Positions 7,363 through 16,962 of a DNA stretch of 35,728 nucleotides are shown here, piece by piece. Made by a program: the position numbers and the translations under genes. Under the pieces are notes generated by a model. That model saw only the letters and a program-made list of their open reading frames with translations. It had not been told where the DNA came from and did no database searches. The stretch is taken from contig JAVBPA010000031.1 in assembly GCA_031549925.1 (NCBI GenBank), positions 1 to 35,728 on the forward strand, written 5' to 3'. Origin of the DNA: JAVBPA01 sp031549925 (GTDB lineage: Bacteria; Bacillota; Clostridia; Oscillospirales; CAG-272). How positions within the stretch are numbered: position 1 is the first letter of the stretch; every line of letters begins with the position of its first letter.

Positions 7363-9141
7363 TTAATTCATATGACTGAACTGGGACATGTAAAGTTCCG
7401 CGTAGATACCGTTTTTCTCAAGCAGCGAAATATGTGTCCCTCTTTCCATAATTCCCTCATCTGTTATAACGATAATTTCATCGGCGTTTCTTATCGTCGA
7501 TAATCTATGCGCTACAATCAAAGTGGTTTTTCCTTTGCATAATTCTTCGAGTGATTTTTGTATTGCAATTTCCGTGGCATTGTCAAGCGAGCTTGTCGCT
7601 TCGTCAAGTATAAGTATCGGAGGATTTTTCAAAAATACCCTTGCAATCGAAACACGCTGTTTTTGCCCGCCTGACAATTTAATTCCGCGTTCCCCGATAT
7701 ATGTATCGTATCCGTCCGGCAAACTTACTATAAAATCATGAATATTAGCTCTCTGCGCAGCTTTGTAAACATCTTCCTTATCAGCTTGGGGATATCCGTA
7801 AAGTATATTTTCGTAAATAGTTCCTGTAAACAAAAATACATCCTGCTGTACAAGCCCGATAGCGGAACGGAGCGAATCACGTGTCAAAGAACATATATCG
7901 TAACCGTCAACAGATATTTTTCCCTTATCTACTTCATAAAAACGGGGTATCAGATGGCAAAGGGTAGTTTTCCCTCCTCCGGAAGGACCGACAAGAGCTA
8001 TTGTTTTACCTGCCTGTACTTTAAATGAAACATCGTGAAGTACAGTATTTTTAATAATTTTCGGAGGGAGAGGTTCTCCGTTTTCATCTTTTTCATCGCT
8101 TTTTTCATCGCGTGTTATATATGTAAAGGTTACATCGTCAAATTCTATATCACCTTTTACTTTTTCGAGTTCAATACCGTTTTCCGGTTCTTCTTCCTCA
8201 GGTGAATCCATAATTTCGCAAAACCGGCGGAATCCGCTCATACCGTTTTGATACTGCTCAATAAATGATATCAAACGCCGTATCGGATTTAAAAATACTC
8301 CGATAAATAATATAAAAGCGGTAAAATCTCCGAAGCTGATCATTTCAAAATATGTAAACAATCCCCCCGCTATCAAAACGACCACATACAAAACATCAGT
8401 TATAAATGTTGTAACCGAATGAAATTCCGCCATGACTTTGTATGCTATATTCCTTGATACAACAAATTTACCGTTGCAATCTCGGAAACGTCCGAGTTCA
8501 TAATCTCCGTTTACATACGATTTTGAAACGCGTATACCGGAAATACCGTTTTCCAGATAAGCGTTAACTTCTCCGGTTTCTTTGCGTGTTCTTGTCCAGG
8601 CTTCCGCAAGCTTCATTCTTTTACGCATAGCATAAATTATAAGCGGCGGCATTGAGGCGAAAATTATAAGTGTCAGATATATATTAATCGGAGCTAATAG
8701 TACAAACGAACCGATGAACATAATAACCGATAAAAATAAATCTTCCGGCCCGTGATGCGCGAGTTCTGATATATCCATTAAATCGTTTATAATACGCGAC
8801 ATTATAACTCCCGTTTTATTATCGTCAAAATATGAAAACGGCAGCTTTTGCAAATGAGTAAAAACATCGCTTCTCATTTGCGCCTGCATTTTTACTCCTA
8901 TCACATGCCCGTAATACTGAATAAAATAGTTAAGACCGGCTTTTGCTAAATATATCAAAACAAGAGCCGCCGCCCATATAATCATCATGCGTATATTGCG
9001 GTCCGGGATATAATCGTTTATTATTGATCTTGTTATCATAGGAAAAAATAGATCGCATACCGCAAGCAGGAGAGAAGCTGACATATCAAGAAAAAACATA
9101 ACCTTATGATTTCGATAATATGAAACAAAGCGTTTTATCAT
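7363..9141 (-). CDS. ABC transporter, fused permease and ATPase (exporter type)
   Basis: A half-transporter of 592 residues, probably acting as a homodimer in the membrane to export a drug, lipid or peptide. Six membrane helices lie in residues ~15-300. The nucleotide-binding domain has Walker A GPSGGGKT (385-392), Q-loop LVQQDVFLF, signature LSGGQKQR (489-496), Walker B ILILDEATSSLD (509-520) and the switch His in VAHRLST. An acidic insert (about 344-364, DEKSDEKDENGEPLPPK) splits the first strands of the ATPase just after the A-loop tyrosine. I placed the start at ATG 9141 (MIKRFVSYY), which has AAAGGG upstream. A longer frame to 9213 would run into the ftsZ terminator. The substrate is unknown. 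The epimerase is the next gene. Confidence 0.9.
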   Translation of the reverse strand: MIKRFVSYYRNHKVMFFLDMSASLLLAVCDLFFPMITRSIINDYIPDRNIRMMIIWAAALVLIYLAKAGLNYFIQYYGHVIGVKMQAQMRSDVFTHLQKLPFSYFDDNKTGVIMSRIINDLMDISELAHHGPEDLFLSVIMFIGSFVLLAPINIYLTLIIFASMPPLIIYAMRKRMKLAEAWTRTRKETGEVNAYLENGISGIRVSKSYVNGDYELGRFRDCNGKFVVSRNIAYKVMAEFHSVTTFITDVLYVVVLIAGGLFTYFEMISFGDFTAFILFIGVFLNPIRRLISFIEQYQNGMSGFRRFCEIMDSPEEEEPENGIELEKVKGDIEFDDVTFTYITRDEKSDEKDENGEPLPPKIIKNTVLHDVSFKVQAGKTIALVGPSGGGKTTLCHLIPRFYEVDKGKISVDGYDICSLTRDSLRSAIGLVQQDVFLFTGTIYENILYGYPQADKEDVYKAAQRANIHDFIVSLPDGYDTYIGERGIKLSGGQKQRVSIARVFLKNPPILILDEATSSLDNATEIAIQKSLEELCKGKTTLIVAHRLSTIRNADEIIVITDEGIMERGTHISLLEKNGIYAELYMSQFSHMN

Positions 9142-9190
9142 TATAAATTTTCCCTTTTCTGTATTTGTATATTTTATATAAACGGTAACT

Positions 9191-9230
9191 ATATTAAAAA
9201 CCGGAGATAGCAATAATTCATATCTCCGGT
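9191..9230 (-). terminator. Strong intrinsic terminator after ftsZ
   Basis: A perfect 10-bp stem, ACCGGAGATA (9200-9209) with TATCTCCGGT (9221-9230). In the minus direction it is followed by TTTTTAATAT. It closes the dcw cluster. Confidence 0.85.
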
Positions 9231-9331
9231 ATATTTATTTGTATATAACAATTTTAAATTAAGTAATTATCAGCTAAACTATTTTAAGTTTATATAACTA
9301 TCAGTTTAAATAACTTAGTTATTAATAACTA

Positions 9332-10537
9332 CTAGTTATTACGTTTGGATTGTCTCAGAATTTTCATTATATCGTCAAAATCGCTTTCCTGTATTTCTTC
9401 ATCATTCACATCATTATCTTCTGTCTCCGCAGGTTTTTGAACCGGTGCGTTTTGATGATTCTGTACGGGTCTTTGAGTTTGCTTATTATTTGAAAAATCC
9501 TGAGAATCGCTTTTTACTGTACCCTTGGTAATTACTTTCGCTGTTTCCAAATTAGCAGATACATTTTCATGCGCTTTTATTTTGTTTCCGAATCCGGTTG
9601 CTATGACAGTTACATGAACTTTATCCTCAAGCGAGGAATCCTCGGTGACACCCCATATAACTTTGGCTTCCGGATCGGCACGTTCTGTAATCATAGCCGA
9701 AGCATCTTCCACATCTTCCAGTAATATCTCCGGCGGAACAGTAAAGTTAATCAGTATCCCCGTAGCGCCTTCTATCGATGTTTCCAGCAAAGGCGACGAT
9801 ATAGCGGATTTTGCCGCTTCTTCAGCTTTTTCCTTGCCCTCAGCCGATCCAATACCCATATGAGCGGTACCGGCGTCTCTCATGACGGCTGATACGTCCG
9901 CAAAATCAAGGTTTATAATTCCGGGTATATTAATAAGTTCGGAAATGCTTTTTACTCCGCGGCGGAGAACATCATCAGCTTCAGCAAAAGCATTTGAAAG
10001 AGTTATTTTAATATCTGAAACTTGTTTTAAGCGTTCGTTCGGAATTATTACCAGCGAATCGACGCAGTTACGCAGCTTTTCGATTCCTCTCTCCGCTGTT
10101 TCCATGCGTTTTTTACCTTCAAACGCAAAAGGCTTTGTTACTATGCCGATTGTCAATATACCTTGATCTTTTGCGATTTTAGCAACGATAGGAGCAGCTC
10201 CGGTTCCGGTTCCGCCTCCCATACCCGCGGTTACAAATACCAAATCCGCGCCTTTTAAAGCGTTTGCAATTTCTTCTTTGTTTTCCTCCGCGGCTTTTTC
10301 GCCCTTTTCGGAATCCGCTCCGGCGCCGTGACCTTTTGTCAATTTTTCACCTATAGGTATTTTGTGAGACGCACTGGATTGCAACAAAGCCTGCTTGTCC
10401 GTATTTACAGCGATAAATTCCACCCCTTTAACATTTGTCGCAATCATACGGTTCAGAGCGTTATTCCCTCCTCCGCCCACGCCGATAACCTTTATATTTA
10501 CACCGCTATCAAAGGTTTCTTCAAGTTCAAATGGCAT
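9332..10537 (-). CDS. ftsZ: Cell division protein FtsZ
   Basis: Tubulin-like GTPase that polymerises into the Z-ring at midcell and recruits the division machinery. At 401 residues it has the usual length. The GTP-binding motif GGGTGTGAAP is at 108-117, preceded by GVGGGGNNALNRM (19-31). The T7 catalytic loop is NLDFADV. A variable Gln/Asn-rich linker follows the globular domain, ending in the conserved-type C-terminal peptide FDDIMKILRQSKRNN, which would bind partners such as SepF. GGGAGG lies 7 bases before the ATG. No ftsA lies upstream, so SepF elsewhere is the likely membrane tether. A promoter with an extended -10 is visible at 10635-10643. Confidence 0.98.
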   Translation of the reverse strand: MPFELEETFDSGVNIKVIGVGGGGNNALNRMIATNVKGVEFIAVNTDKQALLQSSASHKIPIGEKLTKGHGAGADSEKGEKAAEENKEEIANALKGADLVFVTAGMGGGTGTGAAPIVAKIAKDQGILTIGIVTKPFAFEGKKRMETAERGIEKLRNCVDSLVIIPNERLKQVSDIKITLSNAFAEADDVLRRGVKSISELINIPGIINLDFADVSAVMRDAGTAHMGIGSAEGKEKAEEAAKSAISSPLLETSIEGATGILINFTVPPEILLEDVEDASAMITERADPEAKVIWGVTEDSSLEDKVHVTVIATGFGNKIKAHENVSANLETAKVITKGTVKSDSQDFSNNKQTQRPVQNHQNAPVQKPAETEDNDVNDEEIQESDFDDIMKILRQSKRNN

Positions 10538-10634
10538 ATTGTCCTCCCAATTTATATCATCTGTCTATCAATAATTATCATTAATTCATTTATACGCGTT
10601 TTATAATCATTTTGCATAAAACATTAATCAATCT

Positions 10635-10643
10635 ATAATAGCA
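10635..10643 (-). promoter_or_regulatory. Possible extended -10 promoter for ftsZ
   Basis: TGC-TATTAT on the minus strand (10643-10635), in a 147-bp AT-rich gap before ftsZ. The matching -35 is poor (TTTAAT at 17 bases), so this is a weak call. Confidence 0.35.
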
Positions 10644-10684
10644 TACAATTATTTTCTATTAAATTCAAGTATTTTTATTAAAAT

Positions 10685-11632
10685 TTAATTATTATTCACA
10701 TTTGCGAATATTTTTTGACCTTTTAAAATCACAAAAGCTTCTTTGCTTTCAACATTTATAATTCCGCTGTCGTTTTTATCAAATCTGTTAATTATTTTAA
10801 CAGCTATTCTGATTTTCAAATCCAAATCTTCACTGTTCCCGAATTCGATTTGAAATCTATCCTCATACATAACAAATATATTAAACTTGTCCGAAAAATC
10901 TATAAGTGTTATTTTATCGCCGATATCGGAACCGAGCATTGTTTTAAGCATTTCATGAGCATATGTAAAATAACTGTCATTTTGGAACACAAGCTTACTG
11001 CCGGCAACGGCATAATTGATTTGCTGCGTATTGATTTTAATAATATCAGTATACCTTATTAGAATATCCGAAACATCGTCCGTACATTCTATAACACGCA
11101 AATCATCCGAAAGCGCGAAATATTCCCCCAAATACTCAAAATAATATACAGCGGTTTCTTCCTCGATAACCAAAGTCAAAGCCGTCGGAATATTTCTCTT
11201 TATACGCACAGATTTAATATAGGGACACTCCATAATAATCGAATTTTCAATCTCTGCTTTATCAATAGCATATAAATTTTGTTTTAACTGAATTCCGCTC
11301 GATTTTAATATTGTTTCGCTGTCATAAAAATTATTGCCTTCTATTTTAATATTCTCGACATTAAAAAATAAAGCAATGCAGGCTACCGCAAATATTAAAC
11401 AAACAACCGCCGCAAACAATGTAGTTATCGCAAGATGCTGTCTTTTTTTCCTCTTATTAATTTCGTGCTGGCGGGCAAAAGTATCGACGGCAATTTGTTC
11501 TGCCTTCGATCCCCCGTCATCTCTATCATTATCGTCAAGCTCATACTTATTCGCAAATAATTTTTTGAGCGGGTTGATATCCGCTGTTTTTTCTTTTCCC
11601 AACTTCCGGGATTTTTTTTCGGTGTTGTACAT
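10685..11632 (-). CDS. ftsQ/divIB: Cell division protein FtsQ/DivIB
   Basis: Bitopic division protein that forms a subcomplex with FtsL and FtsB-type proteins and regulates septal peptidoglycan synthesis. The 315 residues comprise a charged cytoplasmic N-terminus (1-66), one membrane helix (about 67-90), a POTRA domain starting NVENIKIEGNNFYDSETILKSSGI (about 91-160) and a beta domain. The phrase SVRIKRNIPTALTLVIEEETAVYY is typical of the FtsQ-type POTRA to beta junction. Its place between murG and ftsZ is the standard one. A TAGGA ribosome binding site lies about 11 bases before the ATG. Sequence similarity in this family is low, so the call rests on architecture and context. Confidence 0.88.
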   Translation of the reverse strand: MYNTEKKSRKLGKEKTADINPLKKLFANKYELDDNDRDDGGSKAEQIAVDTFARQHEINKRKKRQHLAITTLFAAVVCLIFAVACIALFFNVENIKIEGNNFYDSETILKSSGIQLKQNLYAIDKAEIENSIIMECPYIKSVRIKRNIPTALTLVIEEETAVYYFEYLGEYFALSDDLRVIECTDDVSDILIRYTDIIKINTQQINYAVAGSKLVFQNDSYFTYAHEMLKTMLGSDIGDKITLIDFSDKFNIFVMYEDRFQIEFGNSEDLDLKIRIAVKIINRFDKNDSGIINVESKEAFVILKGQKIFANVNNN

Positions 11633-11742
11633 TTTCGGATATTCCTACAAATAATGACACCGCCCGTTTGGTTGATTAATATCAATGCAAAACGAAACGG
11701 CATATTTAAACTTTATGAATCATTATAACATAATTTTCGTCA

Positions 11743-12849
11743 TTATACAATAGTCTTGAGAGATGAATATATCAAATTATTGCAATTATTTATAGAAAAA
11801 CTGGAAATCATTTCTCCCATCTTATTCATCCGCGCTCTATCCGAAAGCAATTCTTCAATAGTTTTTTGCAAAAGTCCTTCTTTCAATTCATTTTCCCGAA
11901 AAACCACAGCCGCGCCCGCGTTTCCTAGCGTTGCCGCGTTTTTATATTGGTGGTCGTCAGTTACATTGGGGGAAGGGATTAATATGCAGGGCTTTTTAAG
12001 CAATGAAAGCTCTGAAAGCGTCATTGCGCCCGCGCGGTTTATCACCAAATCCGATGCCGCCATTTTTTGAGGCATATCGTATATATATTCTATAAATTCA
12101 AGATTCGGGAATTTATCAAGCCCCAAGCTCTCAAATTCGGTTCTCGCGGCTTTATACTCTATCGAACCTGTTGCGTGTATATGTTTAACTTCCGGGTGAA
12201 GGCAGGTATAATTTTTCATAACGCTGATAATTTCCTGGTTTATCCGCTCCGCTCCCATACTTCCGCCGCAAGAAAGAATTACATGACGGTATTTTCCGTT
12301 ATACCCTAAAATTTCGCGGGCTTGTTCTTTTGAATATGAAGCAAATGATCCCCTAAGAGGATTCCCTACTCTTTCGGCTTTTTCTTTATATTTGAGACGG
12401 GAAATTGTTTCTTCAAAGTTTACGAATATTTTATCAACGCTTCCCTCAAGCATTTTTAAAGCCAGTCCCGGAACGGCATTCGATTCATGGAGTGCCGAGG
12501 GTATTTTAAGCTGGGAAGCCGCTTTTAAAACCGGCCAGCATACAAATCCCCCCGTTCCGATTACTATATCCGGTTTAAATTCGCGGAGTAGTTTTTTTGC
12601 CCTGCCCACAGAAGTTACCGTTAAATAAGCGACTTTTAAATTCGCGGGCGAAAGGCTTCTGCGTAAACCCTGAATTTCTATATGATGCAGTACATATCCC
12701 GCAGCCGGAACGAGTTTATTTTCGATGCCCCGCGGTGTTCCGGTGAATTCTATTACGGAATCCGGTTCATTATGTAATATTGTATCCGCTATCGCAATCG
12801 CAGGATTTACATGACCGCCTGTTCCTCCGCCCGACATAATAACTCTCAT
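11743..12849 (-). CDS. murG: MurG, lipid II-forming GlcNAc transferase
   Basis: Adds GlcNAc from UDP-GlcNAc to lipid I on the inner face of the membrane, giving lipid II. The 368 residues match the family. MSGGGTGGHVNPAIAIA at the N-terminus is the first glycine-rich loop, HESNAVPGLALKML is the acceptor-side motif, and LSCGGSMGAERIN and INRAGAMTLSEL are the second glycine-rich loop and the donor-binding region. It lies between ftsW and ftsQ in the cluster. A GGAG sits about 15 bases upstream of the ATG, a long spacing. Nothing unusual is seen in the protein. Confidence 0.97.
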   Translation of the reverse strand: MRVIMSGGGTGGHVNPAIAIADTILHNEPDSVIEFTGTPRGIENKLVPAAGYVLHHIEIQGLRRSLSPANLKVAYLTVTSVGRAKKLLREFKPDIVIGTGGFVCWPVLKAASQLKIPSALHESNAVPGLALKMLEGSVDKIFVNFEETISRLKYKEKAERVGNPLRGSFASYSKEQAREILGYNGKYRHVILSCGGSMGAERINQEIISVMKNYTCLHPEVKHIHATGSIEYKAARTEFESLGLDKFPNLEFIEYIYDMPQKMAASDLVINRAGAMTLSELSLLKKPCILIPSPNVTDDHQYKNAATLGNAGAAVVFRENELKEGLLQKTIEELLSDRARMNKMGEMISSFSINNCNNLIYSSLKTIV

Positions 12850-12889
12850 AATTTAAATTAAAACTCCAATTAAAATTATATGTAAAAAA

Positions 12890-14431
12890 TCAGTAATTTT
12901 CATACGAATACCGTGAAATACCGAGTATTATCCCCATTTCTCCCAAAAGCATAGACAGAGCTGTTCCCCCGTAACTGAAGAACGGAAGTGATATACCGGT
13001 ATTCGGAATAATAGCCGTAACAACCATCATATTCAAAACTGCCTGAATCGCTACCTTTCCTATTATACCGACAACAACCAGGGATGAAAAAGTATCAGGC
13101 GCGCGGAGAGCAATTACAAAACCTCTCCAAATGAAAACGATAAACAATGCTATAACCGCAATCGCTCCGATAAATCCAAGTTCCTCGCAGATGATTGAAA
13201 AAATGAAGTCGTTCTGCGCTTCTGAGACAAACATATGCTTCTGTCTGCTGTTCCCGAGTCCGACCCCGAAAATTCCGCCCGAACCGACAGCCACAAGCCC
13301 TTGAATCGTTTGCCAGGTTTCATCAGTTACCGAATACTTTTCCGGATGAAGCCAAACGTCCATGCGCTGTTTCGCATATGATGAGAAGGTGATTAAAAAA
13401 GCCGCCAATACTCCCGCCGCAGATCCAGCCACAATAAACCATATTTTACGTGCTCCTCCCGCGAATATAACTACCATGCCTATCAAAAACATAATTATCA
13501 TACATGAATAGTGATTTTCAAGAGCTATTAAACCGCATATAAAAGCTATTATAAATACCGGAATAAAAACGCCGTACACGGACGACCTCATAAAATTGCT
13601 GTAATCCGTTATTATTTTTTGATACCTCGCAATAAAATATGCCAAAAATAAAACCAGCGAAAGCTTCATAAGCTCGGAGGGCTGAAATCTTACGCTTCCG
13701 ATTATTATCCAGCGGCGGGCAACTCCTCTGGCTATACCGAAAAGAGGGGTTATAATCAAAAGCGGAATCATTCCGATAAATACGGGAACCGCTAATTTTT
13801 TAATCCATCTGTAATCGAAATTTATCGCGGCAACCATAGCTACAAAGCCGAGAGCTATAAATAAAAGCTGACGTTTTATATAAAAATAACTGTCGTGTTC
13901 CTTTGAAAGAGCCGTAGGGTAACTCGCGCTGAATACCATTACGGAACCGAAACAAAGCAGCAATATAATTATGATTAAAAATGGACGGTCGATACTTCCC
14001 TTTATACGGACAATATCAGTTGACTTTATAAAATCTGCTTTTAATTTCTTTTTTTTATTTTTCCCTTCAGCAGCCGAAGCAGAAGCCGAAGAAGCATCGG
14101 GAACCGGTTTTTTTAAATTTCTGTTCGGATTTGAATTTGAGTTAGGGTTAAAGTCAGGCTGAGGATGACGCGGCTGTCCCCTCGCAGGCAGCCCGGCGTT
14201 CTTTGATGTATCGGGACGAATTGTTTGCGTCTGCGTTTGCGTCTGCGTTTGCAATTTCGTTTGCATTTGGACTGTTTGTCCTGATTTTGTATTATCCGCC
14301 GCAAAATTTATCCGTTTATTTTGTTCGCCTGAATTATTTGCAGCGCGGGGAGGTATCGGTTTGTTTGTATGAGCACTGCCGTTTTGTATTTTCGGCTGCG
14401 CAGATTTATTATCCGCATTCGGTCGGTTCAT
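12890..14431 (-). CDS. ftsW: FtsW/SpoVE-type SEDS glycosyltransferase with long low-complexity N-terminus
   Basis: SEDS peptidoglycan polymerase of the divisome, working with the class B PBP of the same cluster. The membrane core starts around residue 147 (DRPFLIIIILLLCFGSVMVFSAS) with about ten helices and ends in NTGISLPFFSYGGTALSMLLGE, the SEDS signature. The first ~145 residues are an unusual polar extension rich in Asn, Gln, Thr, Pro and Ser, including a run of QT dipeptides coded by six-base DNA repeats and a basic KNKKKKLK stretch. It would lie in the cytoplasm. I chose ATG 14431, with GAGG 6 bases before it; a GTG at 14443 in the same frame is the alternative. No murD separates it from mraY. 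Confidence 0.93.
   Translation of the reverse strand: MNRPNADNKSAQPKIQNGSAHTNKPIPPRAANNSGEQNKRINFAADNTKSGQTVQMQTKLQTQTQTQTQTIRPDTSKNAGLPARGQPRHPQPDFNPNSNSNPNRNLKKPVPDASSASASAAEGKNKKKKLKADFIKSTDIVRIKGSIDRPFLIIIILLLCFGSVMVFSASYPTALSKEHDSYFYIKRQLLFIALGFVAMVAAINFDYRWIKKLAVPVFIGMIPLLIITPLFGIARGVARRWIIIGSVRFQPSELMKLSLVLFLAYFIARYQKIITDYSNFMRSSVYGVFIPVFIIAFICGLIALENHYSCMIIMFLIGMVVIFAGGARKIWFIVAGSAAGVLAAFLITFSSYAKQRMDVWLHPEKYSVTDETWQTIQGLVAVGSGGIFGVGLGNSRQKHMFVSEAQNDFIFSIICEELGFIGAIAVIALFIVFIWRGFVIALRAPDTFSSLVVVGIIGKVAIQAVLNMMVVTAIIPNTGISLPFFSYGGTALSMLLGEMGIILGISRYSYENY
14223..14265 (-). repeat. In-frame hexamer repeat coding for Gln-Thr dipeptides in ftsW
   Basis: On the minus strand, alternating GCAAAC and GCAGAC units encode the QT run in the FtsW N-terminal extension. 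Six-base units keep the frame, so slippage would change protein length without breaking the gene. Confidence 0.7.
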
Positions 14432-14467
14432 TATATTCCTCACATAAAAAATATGTTCATTTGTATT

Positions 14468-15487
14468 TTACACTATTCTAAAACCAAAATAAGCTATTAC
14501 GCATGAGATAACCGCAACCAGCGAAAAAACCGAACATATTTTAATCTCGCTCCAACCCAGTTTTTCAAAATGATGATGAATAGGAGCCATTAAAAATATT
14601 CTTTTTCCGTTTGTCAGTTTAAAATATGTAACTTGAATTATAACAGAAGCGCTTTCAATTAAATATATAATTCCTGCTATTAATATAATTATAGGCATAC
14701 CAGACAAAAACGCAAGTCCGACAATCAACCCACCCAGAAACAGCGAACCCGTATCTCCCATAAAAACTTTTGCCGGATGAAAATTATATACTAAAAATCC
14801 AAGACACAATCCAAGACAAACGGAGCTTAATATTATCATCGGAAAAGATTCGTCCGGTTTGACAGAATACATAACAAAAGCTATTACCGAAAAGAAAGCA
14901 GCTATTACGGATGTATACGTTGAAAGGAGCCCGTCAATACCGTCCGCAAGATTTGACGAATTTACAATTCCCGTAAGTAAAATCAACGCTATAACATAAT
15001 AAAATATTCCGAAATCAATCCCTATTTCAGTAAAAGGAATAAATATAACGGTTGATATTGTACCGGTAAGGCTTAATAAAAACAAATATAAACCTGCTAT
15101 CGCCAATTGAAGCAGATATTTTTGTTTTGCACTAAGCCCCTCGTTTTGCTTTTTGGTAAGCTTTACATAATCGTCCAGAATTCCTATCAAGCCGTTTATC
15201 ACCGCGTAAAAATAAGTGATAATCAAAGGAAGTATATTATACCACTCTCCGTATATTATCCGCATTAATATACATCCGGCGGCGACCGCCGGAAATGAAG
15301 CAAAAATAAAAGCAAGTCCTCCCATTGTGGGCGTACCCTCTTTTGACTTATGCCAGCGCGGACCTATATCCAATATCTTCTGACCCATTTTACGGCTTTT
15401 TAATATCGGAATCAATATCCTTGTTCCGGCGGCTGTCAAAATAAATGACAGCAGCAATATCGATATATATAATATTACAGGTGGCAT
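14468..15487 (-). CDS. mraY: MraY, phospho-MurNAc-pentapeptide translocase
   Basis: Transfers phospho-MurNAc-pentapeptide from UDP to undecaprenyl phosphate, forming lipid I in the inner membrane. The 339-residue polytopic protein has all MraY landmarks: KEGTPTMGGLAF near the N-terminus, GILDDYVKL with the paired aspartates, NLADGIDGLLS, GDTGSLFLGG and MAPIHHHFEKLGW with the catalytic-site histidines. AGGAG lies 5 bases before the ATG at 15487. It follows murF and precedes ftsW directly; in many dcw clusters murD would sit between them. Confidence 0.98.
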   Translation of the reverse strand: MPPVILYISILLLSFILTAAGTRILIPILKSRKMGQKILDIGPRWHKSKEGTPTMGGLAFIFASFPAVAAGCILMRIIYGEWYNILPLIITYFYAVINGLIGILDDYVKLTKKQNEGLSAKQKYLLQLAIAGLYLFLLSLTGTISTVIFIPFTEIGIDFGIFYYVIALILLTGIVNSSNLADGIDGLLSTYTSVIAAFFSVIAFVMYSVKPDESFPMIILSSVCLGLCLGFLVYNFHPAKVFMGDTGSLFLGGLIVGLAFLSGMPIIILIAGIIYLIESASVIIQVTYFKLTNGKRIFLMAPIHHHFEKLGWSEIKICSVFSLVAVISCVIAYFGFRIV

Positions 15488-15537
15488 ATTAACTCCTAAT
15501 ATCGTATTTCAAATATTTGTATTAATAAAATTATTTA

Positions 15538-16962
15538 TCAGAATATTCTGTTTATAACTCTTTCAAACGCGACCGCTCTGCTTGCTTTGAACAAAATGAT
15601 ATCACCGGATTTTATTATATCTTTTATAAAAGCTGATATCGTAACCGGATCGGCAATGTTTTCAAAGGATATGACGTTTTCTTCCGGCATTCCGTTTTCC
15701 AGCGCTCCTTTTGCTATATCAAGCGCGTCGCAGCCGTAAGTTATCAAAATATCAATTTTTTTATCCGCAACATAGCTTCCGGTTTTTTTATGAAGCTGTT
15801 TTGAATTCTCGCCTAATTCTTTCATATCTCCAAGAACAATTATTGTTTTTGACCCGGCTGCTGTCTTTTTTAAATCCGACACATCTTTATAGCCCGCAAG
15901 CACGTCAACCGCCGCGGAAACCGATTCGGGCGACGCGTTATAGCAATCCTCAATAACGGTTATATCTCCGCGTTTAAAAATATTTTGCCTTGATCCGGTA
16001 TTTTTGAAATTAGACAATCCCGCTCTTATTTCGTTTTCATCAAATCCTAAAAAAACAGAAACTCCCGCGGCAATTGCGGCGTCATAAGCGTTATGCTTTC
16101 CGGCGGCGGGTATCGATAATTTTTCGATTTTTCTGCCGAAAGCGGTAACGTCAAAAGCGCAGCCTCCGTTTTCGGTTTTTGTTATATCAGACAGCAGGAC
16201 ATCCGGATTTTTTTTGCAAAAGTATTTATCTTCATCGCACATTACATAAAACGCGTTATCAATCCCGCAAAGCAGAGGTTCATTTCCGTTTAAAAACAAA
16301 GCTCCGTTTTTCTTTAAACCGTCGCGGATTTCAAGCTTCGCGTCGCGGATTCCCTCGCGTGAGCCTAAATACTCGAGATGAGAAGACCCTATGTTAGTTA
16401 TAACCGCGATGTCAGGGTTACATATTTTTGATAAATAGGATATCTCGCCCCGCATTGACATACCAAGTTCCAAAACCGCCGCTTGATTTTCTTTTTTCAA
16501 GCCGAAAATCGTATAAGGAAGCCCTATTTGATTATTAAAATTACCCTCTGTTTTGTGGGTGTTCCATTTTTCTGATAAAACAGAATAAATCATTTGTTTC
16601 GTAGTGGTTTTTCCGACGCTTCCCGTTACCGCAACAGTTACCGGAGATATATAATTCATATAATCCCGAGCTATATCGCCAAGCGCTTTTACCGTATCTC
16701 CGACTACAATGCAAGCCGCTTCTCCGGTATTGATATAATGATCTGCTATAACACACGAAAATCCGTTTTCAAGCGCGTTGCCGATAAATGTATGACCGTC
16801 AAATTTTTCACCGCGCAGTGCTATAAACAAACCTCCAAAGCTTTTATCCCGGGAATCTGCGGAGACAGAATTAATTTTTATATCTTCTCTTCCCCGCAAT
16901 ACACCCGATACTGTTTCCGCAAGCAAATGTGATGTGTATTCTTTTTCTAATAAATAAATCAT
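15538..16962 (-). CDS. murF: MurF, UDP-MurNAc-tripeptide:D-Ala-D-Ala ligase
   Basis: ATP-dependent ligase that adds D-alanyl-D-alanine to UDP-MurNAc-tripeptide, completing the soluble precursor used by MraY. The 474 residues fit MurF. The ATP loop TGSVGKTTTKQM lies near residue 115, followed by TEGNFNNQIGLPYT, a MurF-specific phrase, and ELGMSMRGEI. EDCYNASPESVSAAVDVL in the central part is also characteristic. No Shine-Dalgarno sequence precedes the ATG, but a TATAAT lies at 16977-16982, 14 bases upstream. The 219-bp gap to murE and this -10-like box raise the chance of separate transcription. Confidence 0.95.
   Translation of the reverse strand: MIYLLEKEYTSHLLAETVSGVLRGREDIKINSVSADSRDKSFGGLFIALRGEKFDGHTFIGNALENGFSCVIADHYINTGEAACIVVGDTVKALGDIARDYMNYISPVTVAVTGSVGKTTTKQMIYSVLSEKWNTHKTEGNFNNQIGLPYTIFGLKKENQAAVLELGMSMRGEISYLSKICNPDIAVITNIGSSHLEYLGSREGIRDAKLEIRDGLKKNGALFLNGNEPLLCGIDNAFYVMCDEDKYFCKKNPDVLLSDITKTENGGCAFDVTAFGRKIEKLSIPAAGKHNAYDAAIAAGVSVFLGFDENEIRAGLSNFKNTGSRQNIFKRGDITVIEDCYNASPESVSAAVDVLAGYKDVSDLKKTAAGSKTIIVLGDMKELGENSKQLHKKTGSYVADKKIDILITYGCDALDIAKGALENGMPEENVISFENIADPVTISAFIKDIIKSGDIILFKASRAVAFERVINRIF

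Noticed and set aside
9142..9213. Longer N-terminus of the ABC exporter (24 extra residues)
   Set aside because: It would start inside the ftsZ terminator stem, while ATG 9141 has a ribosome binding site and a typical exporter N-terminus.
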